NCBI RefSeq assembly: GCF_009684755.1
Contig: NZ_BLBC01000007.1
Location: 125,482-189,481 of the forward strand
Length of the DNA stretch: 64,000 bases
Source of the DNA: Capnocytophaga felis
Lineage (GTDB): Bacteria; Bacteroidota; Bacteroidia; Flavobacteriales; Flavobacteriaceae
Reading direction: 5' to 3'
Position numbers and translations under genes: made by a program. A model generated the notes under the pieces. The model had not been told where the DNA came from and did no database searches. It saw only the letters and a program-made list of their open reading frames with translations. Position 1 is the first letter of the stretch. Every line of letters begins with the position of its first letter. Below, in pieces: positions 53,597 to 62,980 of this stretch.

Positions 53597-55117
53597 TTAG
53601 TTGCTGTGAAAAACGTCCAAGGCAGTTTTATCATCCAGTTTTTGGATTTCTTCCAATAGGATTTTTTTCATTCGTTTAGTGATTTTTTCGCTTGATTTTT
53701 GACCATAAATGTTATTCATTTCTTTAGGGTCTTTTTTCAAGTCATAAAGTTCCCAACCGTTGTGACGTTTGTAATAGCGAATCAGTTTATAACGTTTGTT
53801 TTTTATCCCGAAATGAGGCGAAACGGCGTGTTCTCCATTTTCATAATAGTGATAATAAACCGTTTCCCGAACTTTTTTGCAAGGTTTTTTTAGTACGGGC
53901 AGAAACGATGTTCCCTGAATATCAGAAGGGATAGTAACACCTGCCATTTCCAAAAGGGTAGGAGCGATGTCCACATTCATTACAAAACTTTCAGTGGTTT
54001 TTCCTTTTTTGATGAATTTCGGATATTTGATAACCATCGGGGTTCGGAATGATTCTTCGTACATCCAACGTTTGTCATACCAACCGTGTTCGCCCATATA
54101 AAATCCTTGGTCGGAAAGATAAATAACTATTGTGTTGTCTGATAAATTGTTTTTGTCCAAATAATCCATCATACGACCAATATTTCTGTCAAGCGATACC
54201 GCAGTAGCATAATAATCACGCATATAACGTTGGAATTTCCATTCGGTAAGAGCATTGCCTGTTAAGTTTCTCTTCTCTAAATCTGCTTGAATTGCGTGAT
54301 AAAAATCACCATAAGCTTTTCGCTGCTCGGGAGTCATTCGATTGAAATTACTGTCTTTGTCTTCTTCTCCCGAAGCGAACATTTTTAGGTCGTATCCCAT
54401 TCTTAAATCTTTGGAGATGCTCATTTCTTGCATTGAGGCAGGAATACGTCCGTTGTAATTATCATAAAAGGTATCAGGAAGAGGGAAATTAATGTTTTCA
54501 AAAGAGCCTAAATCCTGAATGTTGGGCATCCAAGTTCGGTGTGTAGCTTTATGTCCCACAATTAGGCAGAAGGGTTTGTCTGTATTTCGGTTATCGAGCC
54601 ATTTTTCGGCTTCATTTTCCACGATGTCAGTAACATATCCTTCCTCGCGAACGGTTTTTCCGCCTTCAATAATGAAATCAGGGTTAAAATAATATCCCTG
54701 ACCAATCAATATTTTAAAGAAATCAAATCCTTTCGGGTCTCTTCCTAAGTGATATTTTCCTATCCAAGCGGTTTGATAGCCGTTTTGTTGCAAAAGGTTT
54801 ACAAACTGTTGCTGACTTGAATTGTAACGAGAGGTTTCGTTATCAGTAAATCCGTTTTTGTGACTGAATTTTCCGGTGAGGATACAGGCACGGCTTGGTC
54901 CACAAATAGAATTTGCCACGTATGCTTTATTGAAAGTCAGTCCTTGGTCGGATAACTTGTCGATGTTTGGCGTGTATGAAGTTTCACCTTTATTATACGC
55001 CCCGATAGATTGGAATGAATGGTCATCTGAAATGATGATAACGATGTTTGGTTGTTTCTGTTGCCCCCAAGCGATGAGCGAAAGGAAGAAACTAAATAAA
55101 ATGGTAATTTTTTTCAT
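53597..55117 (-). CDS. Secreted S1-family sulfatase
   Basis: A 506-residue sulfatase with a signal peptide (MKKITILFSFFLSLIAWG). Metal ligands are the Asp pair in ISDDHSFQ (Asp31/Asp32). The formylglycine site is CGPSR (Cys72), matured post-translationally from cysteine. Catalytic residues follow in GKYHLG, VGHKATHRTW and SDQGFYMGEHGWYDKR. The sequence resembles N-acetylglucosamine-6-sulfatase and related heparan or mucin sulfatases; the exact substrate is inference. With the GH20 it fits growth on host glycosaminoglycans or mucin. No SusCD is adjacent. Confidence 0.92.
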   Translation of the reverse strand: MKKITILFSFFLSLIAWGQQKQPNIVIIISDDHSFQSIGAYNKGETSYTPNIDKLSDQGLTFNKAYVANSICGPSRACILTGKFSHKNGFTDNETSRYNSSQQQFVNLLQQNGYQTAWIGKYHLGRDPKGFDFFKILIGQGYYFNPDFIIEGGKTVREEGYVTDIVENEAEKWLDNRNTDKPFCLIVGHKATHRTWMPNIQDLGSFENINFPLPDTFYDNYNGRIPASMQEMSISKDLRMGYDLKMFASGEEDKDSNFNRMTPEQRKAYGDFYHAIQADLEKRNLTGNALTEWKFQRYMRDYYATAVSLDRNIGRMMDYLDKNNLSDNTIVIYLSDQGFYMGEHGWYDKRWMYEESFRTPMVIKYPKFIKKGKTTESFVMNVDIAPTLLEMAGVTIPSDIQGTSFLPVLKKPCKKVRETVYYHYYENGEHAVSPHFGIKNKRYKLIRYYKRHNGWELYDLKKDPKEMNNIYGQKSSEKITKRMKKILLEEIQKLDDKTALDVFHSN

Positions 55118-55158
55118 CTGAATAAAAATATTTGGCGTAGTTGATTATTTTAAAAAGT

Positions 55159-55935
55159 TTATATTTTAGAATCGGCTTCATCAAGATATGCTTTCCGAAC
55201 TTTCTTGAATAATTCTGAAGAATAAACGAAATCCGTAACAGCTTCGTTATCTGTTCTGAAAATAGTTTCTTTGGAGCCTTCCCATTCTTTATATCCGTTT
55301 TTAAGGAAAATGATTTTTTCTCCGATTTCCATTACAGAATTCATATCATGTGTGTTAATTACCGTTGTAATATTGAATTCTTCTGTGATTTCCTTAATAA
55401 GATTATCAATAACGATAGCGGTTTTGGGGTCAAGTCCTGAATTTGGCTCGTCGCAAAACAAATAATTTGGTCGGTTTACAATGGCACGTGCAATGGCAAC
55501 CCGTTTTTGCATTCCTCCTGAAATTTCGGACGGAAGTTTATTTTCGGCGTTTACTAAATTTACTCTATTAAGTACTATATCAGCACGTTCTCGGATTTCT
55601 TCTTTTGTTTTTGTTGAGAACATTTTTAGCGGAAACATCACATTTTCAAGCACGGTCATCGAATCGAACAAGGCACTTCCTTGAAATACCATTCCCATTT
55701 TTTGACGTAATTTTGTTCGTTCGTTGCGTTTCATTTCGGCGTATCGTACTCCGTCATAAATGATATCTCCTTCGTCCGGAGTGAAAAGACCCAATAGAGA
55801 TTTGAGGAAAACCGTTTTACCGGAACCACTTTGCCCGATAATTAAATTGGTTTTTCCTTTTTCAAAAGAAGTTGAAATTCCTTTTAAAACAGGAACTCCG
55901 TTGAACGATTTATGTAAATTATCTACCTGAATCAT
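55159..55935 (-). CDS. MlaF-like ABC transporter ATPase
   Basis: A 258-residue ABC ATPase of MlaF/Ttg2A type. Walker A is GQSGSGKTVF, the signature is ISGGMQKRVAIARA and Walker B is YLFCDEPNSGLDP. It powers the MCE-type phospholipid transporter with MlaE. It follows the MlaE gene on the same strand by 36 bp. MlaD (MCE protein) is not within the window on this strand. Confidence 0.93.
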   Translation of the reverse strand: MIQVDNLHKSFNGVPVLKGISTSFEKGKTNLIIGQSGSGKTVFLKSLLGLFTPDEGDIIYDGVRYAEMKRNERTKLRQKMGMVFQGSALFDSMTVLENVMFPLKMFSTKTKEEIRERADIVLNRVNLVNAENKLPSEISGGMQKRVAIARAIVNRPNYLFCDEPNSGLDPKTAIVIDNLIKEITEEFNITTVINTHDMNSVMEIGEKIIFLKNGYKEWEGSKETIFRTDNEAVTDFVYSSELFKKVRKAYLDEADSKI

Positions 55936-55971
55936 TTTTTATAAGATATGTGTTGCTTCATTAGGAAAAAA

Positions 55972-56709
55972 TTAAGCGTAAAACAATTGTGTTATGATTG
56001 AGTTGGAAAGAATAATTACGATACTTGTCCAAACGAAAGAAGTAGTACTTGCCTTTCCTACATCCAAAGCCCCACCTCTCATAAAATAACCGTGATAAGC
56101 CGGAATTGTGGCTAAAAAGAAAGCAAAAACAATTGTTTTAGTAAAAGCATAAATTAAACTATATACCTTAAAATCAAGCTGAACCCCTTGAATGAACTCG
56201 CTTGAAGTGGTGTATCCACTAACTACTGCTGATGTCCAGCCGCCTAAAATTCCTAAATACATTCCCATTGCTATCAAAAAAGGAAGTAGCAAAAGGGCAA
56301 TTATTTTCGGGAAAACTAAATAATTCAATGAGTTGATTCCCATCATATCAAGGGCGTCAATTTGCTCGGTTACACGCATCGTTCCTATGCTTGATGTGAT
56401 GAACGAACCTACTTTTCCTGCTAAAATAATCGCGATGAAAGTAGGGGCAAATTCCAAAATAATTGACTGACGTGTAGCAAAACCAATTAAATATTTAGGA
56501 ATGAAGGGATTGTCGATATTTAATGCCGTTTGAACAGAAACAACTCCTCCCACGAAGAAGGAAATAAAAGCAACAATACCGATGGAGCTGAAAATCAAAT
56601 CATCGATCTCCCGAAGAACTAAATCTTTCATAATTGACCAGCGAGTCCTTTTTCGGAATATGTTGTAGAGCATAATGAAATATCCTCCAATGGCTGCGAT
56701 GTGTTTCAT
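55972..56709 (-). CDS. MlaE-like ABC transporter permease
   Basis: A 245-residue permease of the MlaE/YrbE family: five to six transmembrane segments, FAPTFIAIILAGKVGSFITS, SIGTMRVTEQIDALDMMGIN (20 residues) and TIPAYHGYFMRGGALDVGKA (20 residues). It forms the channel for lipid transport between inner and outer membranes with MlaF. The ATG at 56709 (MKHIAAIGGYF) is chosen over a longer reading starting at 56766. A TACTTTTG element lies about 72 bp upstream. Confidence 0.93.
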   Translation of the reverse strand: MKHIAAIGGYFIMLYNIFRKRTRWSIMKDLVLREIDDLIFSSIGIVAFISFFVGGVVSVQTALNIDNPFIPKYLIGFATRQSIILEFAPTFIAIILAGKVGSFITSSIGTMRVTEQIDALDMMGINSLNYLVFPKIIALLLLPFLIAMGMYLGILGGWTSAVVSGYTTSSEFIQGVQLDFKVYSLIYAFTKTIVFAFFLATIPAYHGYFMRGGALDVGKASTTSFVWTSIVIILSNSIITQLFYA

Positions 56710-56780
56710 ACAAAAAATATTAATGTTGAGGCAAAATTCTGAACAATTTTCACGAATAAGCAACATTTTTAAAGTATCGG

Positions 56781-56788
56781 CAAAAGTA
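56781..56788 (-). promoter_or_regulatory. Bacteroidetes -7 element for mlaEF
   Basis: TACTTTTG on the minus strand, about 72 bp before the MlaE start. Confidence 0.5.
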
Positions 56789-56889
56789 GTAAAAAAAATA
56801 TCATCAACAAAATTTACGCTTTTTAGGCTTCGAAAAACAAATTAAACTTATGTTGATGCAATGATATTTATTTGTTTTATAAAAATCAC

Positions 56890-56897
56890 TACTTTTG
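56890..56897 (+). promoter_or_regulatory. Bacteroidetes -7 element for the HD-domain gene
   Basis: TACTTTTG on the plus strand, in the divergent gap with mlaE, about 97 bp before the start codon. Confidence 0.5.
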
Positions 56898-56993
56898 CCA
56901 AGTTTGGTCATATTGTGAAAATACGCTCTTTTGCATTCCATTCCAAACTAAGAATACTTATTTGTAAGATTAATAATTTGCTGAAAACCACTA

Positions 56994-57590
56994 ATGATGA
57001 AATTGGAAAAAGAAATACGCTTCATTTTAGCACTTGATGCACTAAAAAATATACAACGAAGAAATTATATTTTAGATGATTCCCGAAGGGAAAATTCAGC
57101 AGAACATAGCTGGCAGATAATGGTTTTCGCTCAGATTCTGTATCCGTATGCCAAGGAAAGGGAACAGATTGATTTACTTAAAGTTATCAGAATGTTATCC
57201 ATTCACGATGTGGTGGAGATTGATGCCGGCGATACGTTTATTTTTGACGAGCAAGCAATGATAGGCAAGTATGAAAGAGAGCGTGCTTCGGCAAAGCGAA
57301 TTTTTGGAATTTTAGATGAGCCGCTTCGTAGTGAGTTTCTTGATTTGTGGGAAGAATTTGAATCCGAACAAACTCCCGAAGCTATTTTTGCCTCTGCTGT
57401 GGACAGAATAATGCCTTTTGTTCTGAATACTCATACTTCGGCTAAAAGTTGGTTACAGGCTGAAGTGAGTGAGCAACAAATCAGAAAAGTGATTGAAAAT
57501 ACTGTAAAAAGAGCTTCCGATGCGATGGGAGAAACTTTTGATGTACTACTAAAGAAAGCTCTTGATGAAAATAAAATATTTAACAGATAG
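56994..57590 (+). CDS. HD-domain hydrolase (YfbR/5'-nucleotidase-like)
   Basis: A 198-residue HD-family phosphohydrolase. Metal ligands are seen as His in ENSAEHSWQIMVF, His-Asp in LSIHDVVEIDAGDTF, and Asp in ASAVDRIMPFVL. Similar proteins such as YfbR hydrolyse deoxyribonucleoside 5'-monophosphates. The substrate here is unconfirmed. Two adjacent ATG codons begin the gene; the first is listed. Confidence 0.88.
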   Translation: MMKLEKEIRFILALDALKNIQRRNYILDDSRRENSAEHSWQIMVFAQILYPYAKEREQIDLLKVIRMLSIHDVVEIDAGDTFIFDEQAMIGKYERERASAKRIFGILDEPLRSEFLDLWEEFESEQTPEAIFASAVDRIMPFVLNTHTSAKSWLQAEVSEQQIRKVIENTVKRASDAMGETFDVLLKKALDENKIFNR

Positions 57591-57729
57591 AAATTTCGAT
57601 AGCAGAAAATAGTAATATAATATATAAGGTGTAGAAAATGGAAGTTTTTATATTAGTGAAGAGCTGGCAATCATCAAAAGAAATGTTACTAAGGAATTTT
57701 TGTTTGAGTAAAATATAATTGATAAAAAT

Positions 57730-57759
57730 TTGCATATTACACAAATAGTTGTAATTTTG
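57730..57759 (+). promoter_or_regulatory. Promoter of the rplM-rpsI unit
   Basis: TTG at 57730-57732 and TAATTTTG at 57752-57759 with a 19-bp spacer, about 70 bp before rplM. Confidence 0.58.
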
Positions 57760-57829
57760 CACCCCAATTTCAGGTACTTGTGTATTTGGAATATATAATA
57801 AGGAATGTTTAATTTTTAAAACTAGTAAT

Positions 57830-58285
57830 GTGGATACATTAAGCTACAAAACAATTTCAGTAAACAAAAATACCGCTAACAAAAAGTGGGTTTTGGTAGA
57901 TGCTGAAGGACAGACATTGGGTCGTCTTGCTTCAAAAGTGGCTAAATTGCTACGTGGCAAGTACAAGCCTGAATTTACGCCACACGTTGATTGCGGGGAT
58001 AACGTAATTGTTATCAATGCTGAGAAAATCAACTTAACTGGTAACAAGTGGAACGATAAAGAATATCTTCGTTATACAGGTTACCCGGGAGGGCAGAGAG
58101 TACAAATAGCTAAGGACGTCTTAGCAAAACACCCTGAACACATAATTGAAAAAGCGGTTAAAGGTATGTTGCCTAAAAACAAATTGGGTGTAGCGATTTT
58201 ACGTAATTTGAAAGTGTATGTAGGTACAGAGCACAAACACGAAGCTCAACAACCTACTACCATTAACTTAAACGATTTGAAATAA
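57830..58285 (+). CDS. rplM: 50S ribosomal protein L13
   Basis: A 151-residue L13. It starts at GTG ([20 protein letters not shown]); the family has this N-terminus, and the overlapping ATG two bases upstream is out of frame. [18 protein letters not shown] and [13 protein letters not shown] are typical. It overlaps rpsI by the last base of its stop (TAATG). Confidence 0.97.
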   Translation: MDTLSYKTISVNKNTANKKWVLVDAEGQTLGRLASKVAKLLRGKYKPEFTPHVDCGDNVIVINAEKINLTGNKWNDKEYLRYTGYPGGQRVQIAKDVLAKHPEHIIEKAVKGMLPKNKLGVAILRNLKVYVGTEHKHEAQQPTTINLNDLK

Positions 58286-58671
58286 TGGAAGTAATTCACA
58301 AAATTGGTAGAAGAAAAACTGCCGTTGCACGTATCTACTTAAAACCAGGCAACGGAACTATCAGTGTAAACAAAAGAGAGTTAAATGATTACTTTACCAC
58401 TTCAGCTCTTCAATACAAAGTGAAGCAACCATTTTTGTTGTTAGGAACAGAAGATGCTTACGATGTAAAAGTAAACGTATATGGTGGAGGAATTACAGGG
58501 CAAGCGGAAGCAATCCGTTTGGCAATTTCCAGAGCTCTTTGTGAAGTTGACGCTGAGAACAGAACTACGCTAAAACCTGAAGGATTATTAACGAGAGACC
58601 CTCGTATGGTTGAGCGTAAGAAATTCGGTCAGAAGAAAGCTCGTAAGAGATTCCAATTCTCTAAACGTTAA
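58285..58671 (+). CDS. rpsI: 30S ribosomal protein S9
   Basis: A 128-residue S9: [17 protein letters not shown] at the start, [20 protein letters not shown] in the centre and the basic C-terminus [17 protein letters not shown] that contacts P-site tRNA. It starts inside the rplM stop codon, so the pair is translationally coupled. rpsB follows after a structured leader. Confidence 0.98.
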   Translation: MEVIHKIGRRKTAVARIYLKPGNGTISVNKRELNDYFTTSALQYKVKQPFLLLGTEDAYDVKVNVYGGGITGQAEAIRLAISRALCEVDAENRTTLKPEGLLTRDPRMVERKKFGQKKARKRFQFSKR

Positions 58672-58710
58672 TACGTTATCAGAACGATTAAAGAAAATAA
58701 AAACATTGTT

Positions 58711-58806
58711 GTCGTTGTTCCTTTTCAAAAGGAATTTAGTTTAGCATCCAAATGTTGTTGGCAAACAGGTCGTTTCCTCTTCAACATTGCTAAATCAACG
58801 GAACGT
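58711..58806 (+). promoter_or_regulatory. Candidate structured RNA leader upstream of rpsB
   Basis: Two nested pairings are visible: a hairpin TTCCTTTTCAAAAGGAA at 58718-58734, and a longer helix pairing TTTAGCA...ATGTTG (58740-58757, 5-nt bulge) with CAACATTGCTAAA (58782-58794). The region GTTGTTCC...GGAAC may close around both. Position before rpsB suggests feedback control by S2 or transcript processing. This is inference. Confidence 0.45.
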
Positions 58807-58820
58807 AAACTACTAAAGAA

Positions 58821-59549
58821 ATGGCAAATAACATAGAAATTAAAGAATTGCTAGATGCTGGTGTTCATTTTGGACACTTGACTAGAAAGTGGAATCCGAA
58901 TATGGCTCCATACATTTATATGGAACGTAATGGAATTCACGTTATTAACCTATATAAAACAGCAGCAAAAATCGAAGAAGCAAGCGAGGCTTTAAGAAAA
59001 ATCGCAGCTTCAGGAAAAAAAGTGCTTTTTGTTGCCACTAAAAAACAAGCAAAGGATGTAGTTGCTGAAAAGGCAGCTTCTGTTAAAATGCCTTACATCA
59101 CAGAAAGATGGCCAGGAGGTATGTTAACAAACTTTGTTACTATCCGTAAAGCGGTTAAAAAAATGTCTTCTATCGATAAAATGAAAAAAGATGGAACATT
59201 CGAGACCCTTTCAAAAAGAGAAAAATTACAAATCGAGCGTTTAAGAGAAAAACTTGAGAAAAACTTAGGTTCTATCGCTGATATGTCTCGCCTTCCAGGT
59301 GCTTTATTTGTAGTTGATACGATGCGTGAACACATTGCTGTGAAAGAAGCTCAAAAATTAAACATTCCTATTTTTGCAATGGTGGATACAAATTCAGACC
59401 CTCGTGAGGTGGACTATGTTATCCCAGCAAATGATGACGCTTCAAAATCAATTGAGAAAATCCTTACGTATGTAACAGAAGCTATTAACGAAGGACTTTC
59501 AGGAAGAACATCTGATAAAGAAAACAAAGAGGCAGAAACTGCTGAATAA
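58821..59549 (+). CDS. rpsB: 30S ribosomal protein S2
   Basis: A 242-residue S2: LLDAGVHFGHLTRKWNPNMA (20 residues), the coiled-coil protrusion around KREKLQIERLREKLEKNLG, PGALFVVDTMREHIAVKEA and FAMVDTNSDPREVDYVIP. The Glu-rich C-terminus is common in Bacteroidetes S2. Placed between rpsI and tsf, the usual order in this phylum. Confidence 0.98.
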   Translation: MANNIEIKELLDAGVHFGHLTRKWNPNMAPYIYMERNGIHVINLYKTAAKIEEASEALRKIAASGKKVLFVATKKQAKDVVAEKAASVKMPYITERWPGGMLTNFVTIRKAVKKMSSIDKMKKDGTFETLSKREKLQIERLREKLEKNLGSIADMSRLPGALFVVDTMREHIAVKEAQKLNIPIFAMVDTNSDPREVDYVIPANDDASKSIEKILTYVTEAINEGLSGRTSDKENKEAETAE

Positions 59550-59621
59550 TTATTGAATTGTTTGAGATTGTTCGTTTTTAATTTAAAAAATGAACTTTCA
59601 AAAACATCAAACAAAATAATA

Positions 59622-59675
59622 AAGTAATTATGTTTGCAAAGTGATATGCCTTTGAAACATAGTTACTTTGTTTTT
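59622..59675 (+). terminator. Hairpin between rpsB and tsf
   Basis: Stem AAGTAATTATGTTT (59622-59635)/AAACATAGTTACTT (59655-59668) with an inner CAAAG/CTTTG stem, followed by T7 (59669 onward, after a G). It may be a terminator or attenuator that lowers tsf expression, or a processing site. Confidence 0.7.
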
Positions 59676-59718
59676 TTATAAAATAAGTTAATTAATTCAT
59701 TAAAAACGATTAAATACT

Positions 59719-60681
59719 ATGGCAAATATTACAGCCGCAGAAGTAAACAAATTAAGACAGGCAACGGGTGCCGGTATGATGGACTGCAAAGCTGCTTTGG
59801 TTGAAGCAGAAGGAGATTTTGACAAAGCTATTGAAATCTTGCGTAAAAAAGGACAAAAAGTAGCTGCAAAAAGAGCTGATCGTGATTCAAGCGAAGGTGC
59901 TGTTATTGCAAAAGTAAATGCTGATAATACAAAAGGAGCCATCGTTTCTTTGAACTGTGAAACGGATTTCGTTGCTAAAAACGAAGCTTTTGTGGCATTG
60001 GCGAAAGATTTAGCAGAGCTAGCTTTGTCAGTAAATTCAAAAGAGGAATTGTTAGCTGCTGATTACAAAGGAATTTCAGTTGCTGATAAATTGACTGAGC
60101 AAACAGGAGTTATCGGTGAAAAAATTGAGATCGGTGCGTTCGAGAAATTAGAAGGAGCTTTTGTAGGTGGATACATTCACCACGGAAATAAAATTGCTTC
60201 ATTGGTAGGCTTGTCAGCTAGTATTTCAGATGCAAGTGATGTGTCTAAAAACTTAGCAATGCAAGTTGCTGCAATGGGGGCAGAAACCTTATCGTATAAA
60301 GATTTCTCTTCTGAATATCTTGCTAAAGAAACGGAAGCTCGTATCGCAATCATTGAAAAAGAAAATGAAGAGTTAGCACGTTTGGGCAAACCTCTTAAAA
60401 ATGTTCCTAAATTTGTTTCTTACGCTCAATTAACAGAAGAGGTGTTGAAACAAGCAGAGGAAGATGCAAAAGCAGAGTTAAAAGCAGAAGGAAAACCAGA
60501 GCAAATTTGGGATAAAATTCTTCCTGGTAAATTACAAAGATTCATCAGCGATAACACAACATTAGACCAAGAAAAAGCTTTGTTAGACCAAGTTTATATC
60601 TCTGACGAATCTAAAAAAGTATCTGAATACGTAAAATCAAAAGGTGTAGAAATCACTGGATTTAAACGTGTAGCACTATAA
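59719..60681 (+). CDS. tsf: Elongation factor Ts
   Basis: A 320-residue nucleotide-exchange factor for EF-Tu. Present are the UBA-like N-terminus (VNKLRQATGAGMMDCKAAL), the exchange motif VSLNCETDFVAKNE with the Thr-Asp-Phe-Val core, and the C-terminal PGKLQRFISDNTTLDQEKAL. Longer than the E. coli protein, as is usual in Bacteroidetes. It follows rpsB after a hairpin and is closed by its own terminator. Confidence 0.98.
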   Translation: MANITAAEVNKLRQATGAGMMDCKAALVEAEGDFDKAIEILRKKGQKVAAKRADRDSSEGAVIAKVNADNTKGAIVSLNCETDFVAKNEAFVALAKDLAELALSVNSKEELLAADYKGISVADKLTEQTGVIGEKIEIGAFEKLEGAFVGGYIHHGNKIASLVGLSASISDASDVSKNLAMQVAAMGAETLSYKDFSSEYLAKETEARIAIIEKENEELARLGKPLKNVPKFVSYAQLTEEVLKQAEEDAKAELKAEGKPEQIWDKILPGKLQRFISDNTTLDQEKALLDQVYISDESKKVSEYVKSKGVEITGFKRVAL

Positions 60682-60712
60682 TTTAGTTAAGAAGTTAAAA
60701 CTTAATATAATC

Positions 60713-60746
60713 AATCGGGTTCGTTTTTTATGAATCCGATTTTTTG
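60713..60746 (+). terminator. Terminator of tsf
   Basis: Stem AATCGGGTTC/GAATCCGATT (one G-T pair) with an AT-rich loop, followed by TTTTG. Confidence 0.85.
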
Positions 60747-60929
60747 TTTATAAAACTGTGATTTGTAGGCAATATTTTTAAATTTATTTTGTTATTTTGA
60801 GCTATTAGTGAAATGTAATTTTTCAATTAAGAAAACTAAAATTTTTTGATAGAAATATAATATTTAGTTATAAAAATATTGTTTTTTCAATAAATCTTTC
60901 TACTTTAGCCGGCAAAATTCAAAATACAG

Positions 60930-62930
60930 ATGGAAAATAGAGAATTATTTCGTTTTGTGAAAGCAGAGTCTTGGGCAAATTCATTGTCTGATGAGCAAAT
61001 CATTGAATTACTGAAAGATACAGACTTTTCTCGTGAGCAAACTGATGAAGGGCGTGATTTTTGCTACTTCTTACATAAATATTTTAAAGTAGATGAAACT
61101 CAAACTTCTGACTATGTGTTTATGGCATATACATTGACGCAGCCTGAAAATTTGGAGCGTGCCTCAATGTATGATATGGTTTTGGAAGAGAATGAATATT
61201 TTGATATTCATAGAATTAGTGTATTCAGAAATGGAAAAATAATTGATAAAACTTCTGATACAACGGTAAAAGTTTTGGATAACGAGAATCAAAGTGGGCG
61301 TGGGGTTTTGAGCAGTTCCAAAAAATTGAATTTTTCAATTAAGGATTTACATTTGAACGATATTCTTATTCTGGAGGATATGAGAACGAAAGTCTTCACA
61401 GAAAAGGAGTTTTTGCGTCGTGATTTTGTTAAAAATGTGTATGTTACGCCAGATACATATTGGGCTTATGGTAAATATCATTATAAATTTATCAATAATA
61501 GAAATAAGCGAGTGGCTTACAAAAACGTATTTTTCCGTGATGAAGATAGAAATGTACTCCCAAGCGAAGTTAAATATCTGAATCAAGGTGAGGCTTTTGA
61601 AATTCTGAAAACGGACTACATCAATCCGGTTGACCCAAGTCGTGAAATTTTTTCGTTTATAGATTTTGCCACAGAAAGCAATTGGAAGGATTTGTCAAAT
61701 TACATTTATCCGTTTTATAAGGAAGTTTTTGAAAAATCTGATTTAGAGAGTTTTGCCCCTGATTTTGTTGAGAAACTCAATGCAATACCATCACTTGACG
61801 AAAAAATTCAGTATGCAATTGAGTACGTGCAAAACAATATTTATTATGTGTACAATGCTGATGAGATGAACGGACATAAGCCACAGGAACCAGCAGTAAC
61901 ATATCAAAACAAACAAGGTGATTGTAAAGCTAAGTCAGTGTTACTCAAAACAATATTGGATTATCTCGGAGTGGAATCGTCTATTGTATTGGTAAATTAT
62001 AATTCGGATTTTTATCTGAAATACTATCTGCCTTCGTTGTTGGCGTTCAATCACGTGATTGTGAAAGTTAATTACAAGGGAGAAGAATACTTTGTTGATG
62101 CCACTGCACGCAATGAGTTTGGGCGTTTGCAGAACAGAGCCGTAATCAGTTTCTGTTTTTATATGGAAATAGCTCCAAATCAGGAGTTAAAGATACGTAA
62201 GCCAATTCGTTTTGAAAAGTATTGCATTGAAGAAAGCATCAATTTAGATGCGAAGGGAGATACAGGCAAAATAGTTCTGAATACGATATATCGTTACGGT
62301 AGAGCCAATTCAATGAGGGGGTATTTTAAATCTAAGAATAAAAAAGAAATATTGGATAGCTGGAACAGTTCGTTATTTTACAGTTTAAATTATTGTAATG
62401 ACCGAAAAGGCAAAGATTTTCGTGATATTTTTAAAAATGCCTCTTTGCAAATTGTAAGTGATAATAAGTCTGAAAATGAGTTTGTTGTTAGATATGAAGC
62501 CGACATTCAAGACCCTTATTTCACAGACCCAAAGGGAGCACGTTTCTTGATGTACTTTGACGGAGCTCTTCTTAAAAATAGCATAAGGGATTATCAACAT
62601 AGCGATTCGGGTTTTTGGCATAATTTTGATAGTGAATACTATGAAATTATACTAACAACAGACCAAAAAATTGACACAAAAGAAAAATACACTATCCAAG
62701 AGTGTGATATAAAAAATGAATTTTTCACACATAAAACAGAAAAATTTATCACAAAAAACTCAGGAAAAGTGACAATTGCTTACAATCCTTTGACAAATGT
62801 TGAGATTCCCTTAGAGAAGTTTGAAGCCGTTCGTGAAGATTATCATAAAGTGGCGGACAGCAATTTTGGAATCGGAATTGATATTATTGAAGGAGGAATT
62901 CTAAACTCGTTAAAGCGAATATTTAAATAA
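60930..62930 (+). CDS. DUF3857/transglutaminase-like protein
   Basis: A 666-residue protein. The N-terminal half fits the DUF3857 beta-sandwich (about 110-260). A transglutaminase-like core follows with the triad Cys332 (NKQGDCKAKSVLL), His375 (AFNHVIVKV) and Asp390 (YFVDATARN). A C-terminal beta-rich region of DUF2569/3857-associated type ends the protein. Such proteins are common in Bacteroidetes. Here there is no signal peptide, so it may be cytoplasmic, unlike most relatives. The triad implies a cysteine peptidase or amidase-like activity; the substrate is unknown. A weak TACTTTAG element lies 27 bp upstream. Confidence 0.85.
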   Translation: MENRELFRFVKAESWANSLSDEQIIELLKDTDFSREQTDEGRDFCYFLHKYFKVDETQTSDYVFMAYTLTQPENLERASMYDMVLEENEYFDIHRISVFRNGKIIDKTSDTTVKVLDNENQSGRGVLSSSKKLNFSIKDLHLNDILILEDMRTKVFTEKEFLRRDFVKNVYVTPDTYWAYGKYHYKFINNRNKRVAYKNVFFRDEDRNVLPSEVKYLNQGEAFEILKTDYINPVDPSREIFSFIDFATESNWKDLSNYIYPFYKEVFEKSDLESFAPDFVEKLNAIPSLDEKIQYAIEYVQNNIYYVYNADEMNGHKPQEPAVTYQNKQGDCKAKSVLLKTILDYLGVESSIVLVNYNSDFYLKYYLPSLLAFNHVIVKVNYKGEEYFVDATARNEFGRLQNRAVISFCFYMEIAPNQELKIRKPIRFEKYCIEESINLDAKGDTGKIVLNTIYRYGRANSMRGYFKSKNKKEILDSWNSSLFYSLNYCNDRKGKDFRDIFKNASLQIVSDNKSENEFVVRYEADIQDPYFTDPKGARFLMYFDGALLKNSIRDYQHSDSGFWHNFDSEYYEIILTTDQKIDTKEKYTIQECDIKNEFFTHKTEKFITKNSGKVTIAYNPLTNVEIPLEKFEAVREDYHKVADSNFGIGIDIIEGGILNSLKRIFK

Positions 62931-62940
62931 TTTTTTAAAT

Positions 62941-62976
62941 TTTTTGAGATTTTGGAATTTTTCCAAAATCTCAAAA
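62941..62976. terminator. Bidirectional terminator between the DUF3857 and M14 genes
   Basis: Stem TTTTTGAGATTTTGG/CCAAAATCTCAAAAA with a 6-nt AT loop. T-rich on both ends and lying between convergent genes. Confidence 0.88.
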
Positions 62977-62980
62977 ATTC

